A DNA stretch of 64,000 nucleotides. Source: Aphidius gifuensis. Lineage: Eukaryota; Arthropoda; Insecta; Hymenoptera; Braconidae. Made by a program: the position numbers and the translations under genes. Below are positions 61,481 through 64,000 of this stretch, piece by piece. How positions within the stretch are numbered: the stretch's first letter is position 1; each line of letters opens with the position of its first letter. The notes beneath the pieces were generated by a model. It did no database searches and was not told the DNA's origin. It saw only the letters and a list, made by a program, of their open reading frames with translations. The DNA is taken from assembly GCF_014905175.1 (NCBI RefSeq), contig NC_057792.1, positions 18,172,963 through 18,236,962 of the forward strand, given 5' to 3'.

Positions 61481-62982
61481 TTTTAAAAAATTATATTAAT
61501 ATTATAGATACAAAATAAAAACAAATCAAAAATTGATTATTTTAATAATATATATATATATTAAAAAATAGCGTTGAACTATTCTAAACAATTGTAAGCT
61601 TAGTCACTTTGTGTACAGTCAAACTTAGTCTGACTGAGGCAGACTAAGGCGTTAGCTGGAGTATGTGTTTGGAGTTGTTCATCGAGTTCACCTCGCGTTC
61701 CCCTCTGCTATATATAAGCATATAAATACATATAGTATATATATATAGTGAATAAAATATATACACGGCGCGTGACTGTATCATCATTTACTGGATCCCC
61801 CACCGAGCCACTCACCTCACACTCCAGAGTCCAGATCACCTCTAAATATATATTTTTCATGTTCTATTATTAAGCTATTTTAATCAGCAAAAAATTATTT
61901 GATCCAAAAAATGGTGTGTTTAAAAAAAGCATGCTTAAATTTTTTATTTTTTGGTATTTATTTATTTTGTTTGTAATTAAAATTTATAAAGATCGTAACG
62001 TATAATTAAAGGATACTTTTATACCAAATCAACAAGGTCATTAGTTATTATTTTTTAATTGCCATGAAGATAGCTTGTTGCAATTAGACAATACAATTTT
62101 TATATTGATTTTATTATTGATTTTTTGATCGACAGTTGTTTCTTTAAGTTTAATAAATAAATTTATAGCTTTGTCTTTGATAAATTGTTAATTCATTATT
62201 ATAAAAATGTTGAATTAGATTTTTAAAAATTATTAAGTTTAATGATCAAGCTTTTATTTATATTTTAAATATTTTTTTCTATATATCGAATGGATGGAAT
62301 TTTAAAATTAAAATTTCGCGGTTATTTAATAAATAATCCACCATGACACCTTCTGAATTTTAAGGTGAATTTTAAACGTTGAAATAACTAGAAATAAGAA
62401 ATTCTACTGCACATTGCGCAATGTCATGCGAATAAAACTCTTTTTCTTTTTGATGATATGAATAATTAGTATTTTTATTTAAATTAATGATCATTAAAAT
62501 AATTAATGATATATAATTAAATAAAATAGATTTAATAATTAATTATTTCTCTTTTTTTCCATTTCTATTTTCTTTCTTTTTTCCATAGAAAATTTCGGTG
62601 TGAAAAACTTTTATTAAAAAAAAAAAAAAAAACACTATAACTAGCCGTCTGGCGGAATAAAATTGCTCTAAATTGTAATCGCTAAAATTTGCACTGGTGA
62701 ATTGGGACTCCCAAAATTAGATTACATATGTGAATTGTAAAGTGTAATGTAAAAACATCAATTTAGGAATTTATTATTATTTATGACAATTGGATTGTAA
62801 ATTTAAAGTGATTAAACAGTCAATAACAAAATTATTGGAGATTGTTTACAGTCACTTCTCAAAAGAGAACAATAATTGCAAATACATATATTTTTTTTTT
62901 TTTTTTTTTATTGTTCATTGAAGCATCCAAGCTATTATACAGGTGTTTTAATTAGCCCAAGTGATATCAATGTTGCCTGGCA
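61481..62982. promoter_or_regulatory. Divergent nrv/ZCCHC promoter region
   Basis: 1.5 kb between divergent starts. At 61600-61860 complexity is high, with TATATATAAG at about 61711, alternating TA/AT runs, GGCGCGTGACTG, and a C-rich block, plausible as core promoter for the minus-strand gene. A second complex block at 62640-62720 (GCCGTCTGGCGGAATAAAAT) may be the 5' UTR or promoter of the plus-strand gene. T16-18 tract at about 62890. Confidence 0.4.
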
Positions 62983-64000
62983 ATGGTGTTTCAAGAGAAT
63001 GTTGTGTCATGGTTTCGGAAGCTTTCTAGGTAAATAAATATTATTTATTTTTAATAATAAATTTATGCAAATGCTTGACTCAATTTTAATGACTCATATT
63101 TTATTTATTAATTTATTATAAATATATTTTACAAAAGAGTCAAGTGTCTAGATGATAAATCATGATGTAGATGTATTTCGAATTTAATATAATAATTTTT
63201 TTTTCAGTTATAAACGCATTGATGTAATGTGTACATTGATGAATATGTGTTTACCTTTTGAAGTAAGATATTTGGGTACATATATTGAAGATATTGGAAA
63301 ACGTGATTATAATGAATTTCGTGATACCGAACACCGTGCAAATAATACAACAGAACTCAATGATTTATCAAATCTTGGTTTAATTGATACAAAAACACGA
63401 CGTAAACTTGTACTTTACATGGCACTATTGCATGGTAATAATTATCCTTGTGCTCTTGTACATTATAAATGTTTATTGAATAATAGTGTTCATGAAATAA
63501 CAAATGTATCAAGTGGAACGGGTGATTGTAATCAAGATGAACAGGCACTTGAAGAATTGTTATTACTATTTACAATGGCACTTAATCATCCTGCTTTTTC
63601 TTTTGAACAAAAATCAACAATTGGTAATATTTATCAAAAACTACAAGATGAGGAACAATCAAGATTAAATTTTTCAAAATCAATCATTAATTCAACCAAC
63701 AAATCTACTGAAGTAATAATTTATATTTTTAATATTATTTTATTGATTAATTTTTAGACAATTATTTATCAAAGATAAACATAGAGAATTAATTTTGAAG
63801 CTTAATTTATTCATGATTTAAATTAAAATTATTCATTGATTTATTGTTTGATAACAACATGTCTCACTATTGGTTTTAAAATACAAAGCTTATTTATTTA
63901 TTTCAAGTTTTAGTAAATTCAAGAGTAAACAAATAATATTTACTAAACACAGTGTGTTTATATTTATTTTTCTACTTTAACATGTGTAGGTTATTTTATT
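62983..64000 (+). CDS. ZCCHC2/ZCCHC14-family protein, 5' part (runs off the window)
   Basis: Exons 62983-63029 and 63208-63712 (phase 2, then phase 0), then an intron that runs past the window end; 184 residues seen. ATG 62983 gives MVFQENVVSWFRKLSSYKRI and joins DVMCTLMNMCLPFEVRYLGT, YIEDIGKRDYNEFRDTEHRA, NNTTELNDLSN and TRRKLVLYMALLHGNNYPCA. This is the conserved N-terminal region of vertebrate ZCCHC2 and ZCCHC14 (related to C. elegans GLS-1), RNA-regulation proteins whose PX, SAM-like or CCHC zinc-finger parts would lie in later exons outside the window. In the first exon the other two frames are misleading: one ends in TAG at the donor. The frame used is the only one that fits exon 2. Confidence 0.82.

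Noticed and set aside
63357..63548. Minus-strand ORF over the ZCCHC exon, and many similar opposite-strand ORFs in Megf8, ThrRS and Sec16
   Set aside because: Shadows created by biased codon use on the real coding strand.
1..64000. CRISPR arrays, operons, prophage, intact transposons or bacterial transfer
   Set aside because: Every supported gene has introns and eukaryotic homologues; no spacer-repeat arrays, transposase or reverse transcriptase signatures were found on either strand.

Overview
The window is a gene-dense stretch of a very AT-rich animal nuclear genome, almost certainly insect. Hand-joined gene models give insect-type proteins (Swiss cheese, Cip4, Megf8, a nervana-like Na/K-ATPase beta subunit, Sec16). 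Introns are mostly 60-150 bp, third codon positions are strongly A/T, and introns and intergenic DNA are full of A/T homopolymers. An AT-rich parasitoid wasp (Hymenoptera, for example an aphidiine braconid) would fit, but that is inference: no species-diagnostic sequence was identified. No viral, bacterial or intact transposon genes were seen.

Layout. 0.3-1.4 kb (-): thymidylate kinase. 1.9-8.3 kb (+): sws (neuropathy target esterase). 8.5 and 12.3 kb: two copies of a dispersed repeat. 9.3-13.8 kb (+): LRRC20-like leucine-rich-repeat gene with two alternative first exons. 16.4-21.5 kb (-): Cip4/TOCA F-BAR protein. 22.7-24.6 kb (-): pyruvate dehydrogenase E2. 25.4 kb (-): tRNA-Lys(UUU). 26.3-35.5 kb (+): Megf8, with one 8.64 kb exon. 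36.4-37.7 kb (-): Sec22. 38.3-38.7 kb (+): Ubl5/Hub1. 39.3-41.6 kb (-): uridine-cytidine kinase with two alternative last exons. 42.2-44.8 kb (+): threonyl-tRNA synthetase with candidate cytosolic and mitochondrial first exons. 45.6-54.4 kb (-): Sec16. 57.5-61.5 kb (-): Na/K-ATPase beta subunit. 63.0 kb to the window end (+): 5' part of a ZCCHC2/ZCCHC14-family gene.

The genes are unrelated housekeeping and cell-biological genes, not an operon-like system. Two act in the early secretory pathway (Sec22, Sec16) and two in pyrimidine nucleotide supply (thymidylate kinase, uridine-cytidine kinase). Several neighbours are divergent and could share promoter DNA (TMPK/sws, Sec22/Ubl5, Uck/ThrRS, nrv/ZCCHC).

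The most interesting biology is in transcript architecture. sws carries two tandem homologous 117-bp exons, each encoding the segment with the catalytic Asp of the patatin dyad. A near-perfect 20-bp complementary pair in the introns flanking the first of them looks like RNA-pairing control of mutually exclusive splicing. Uck, LRRC20, ThrRS and Sec16 also show in-phase alternative terminal or first exons that fit the reading frame exactly. Exon joins were made by hand from GT/AG sites and phase, and have no transcript support.
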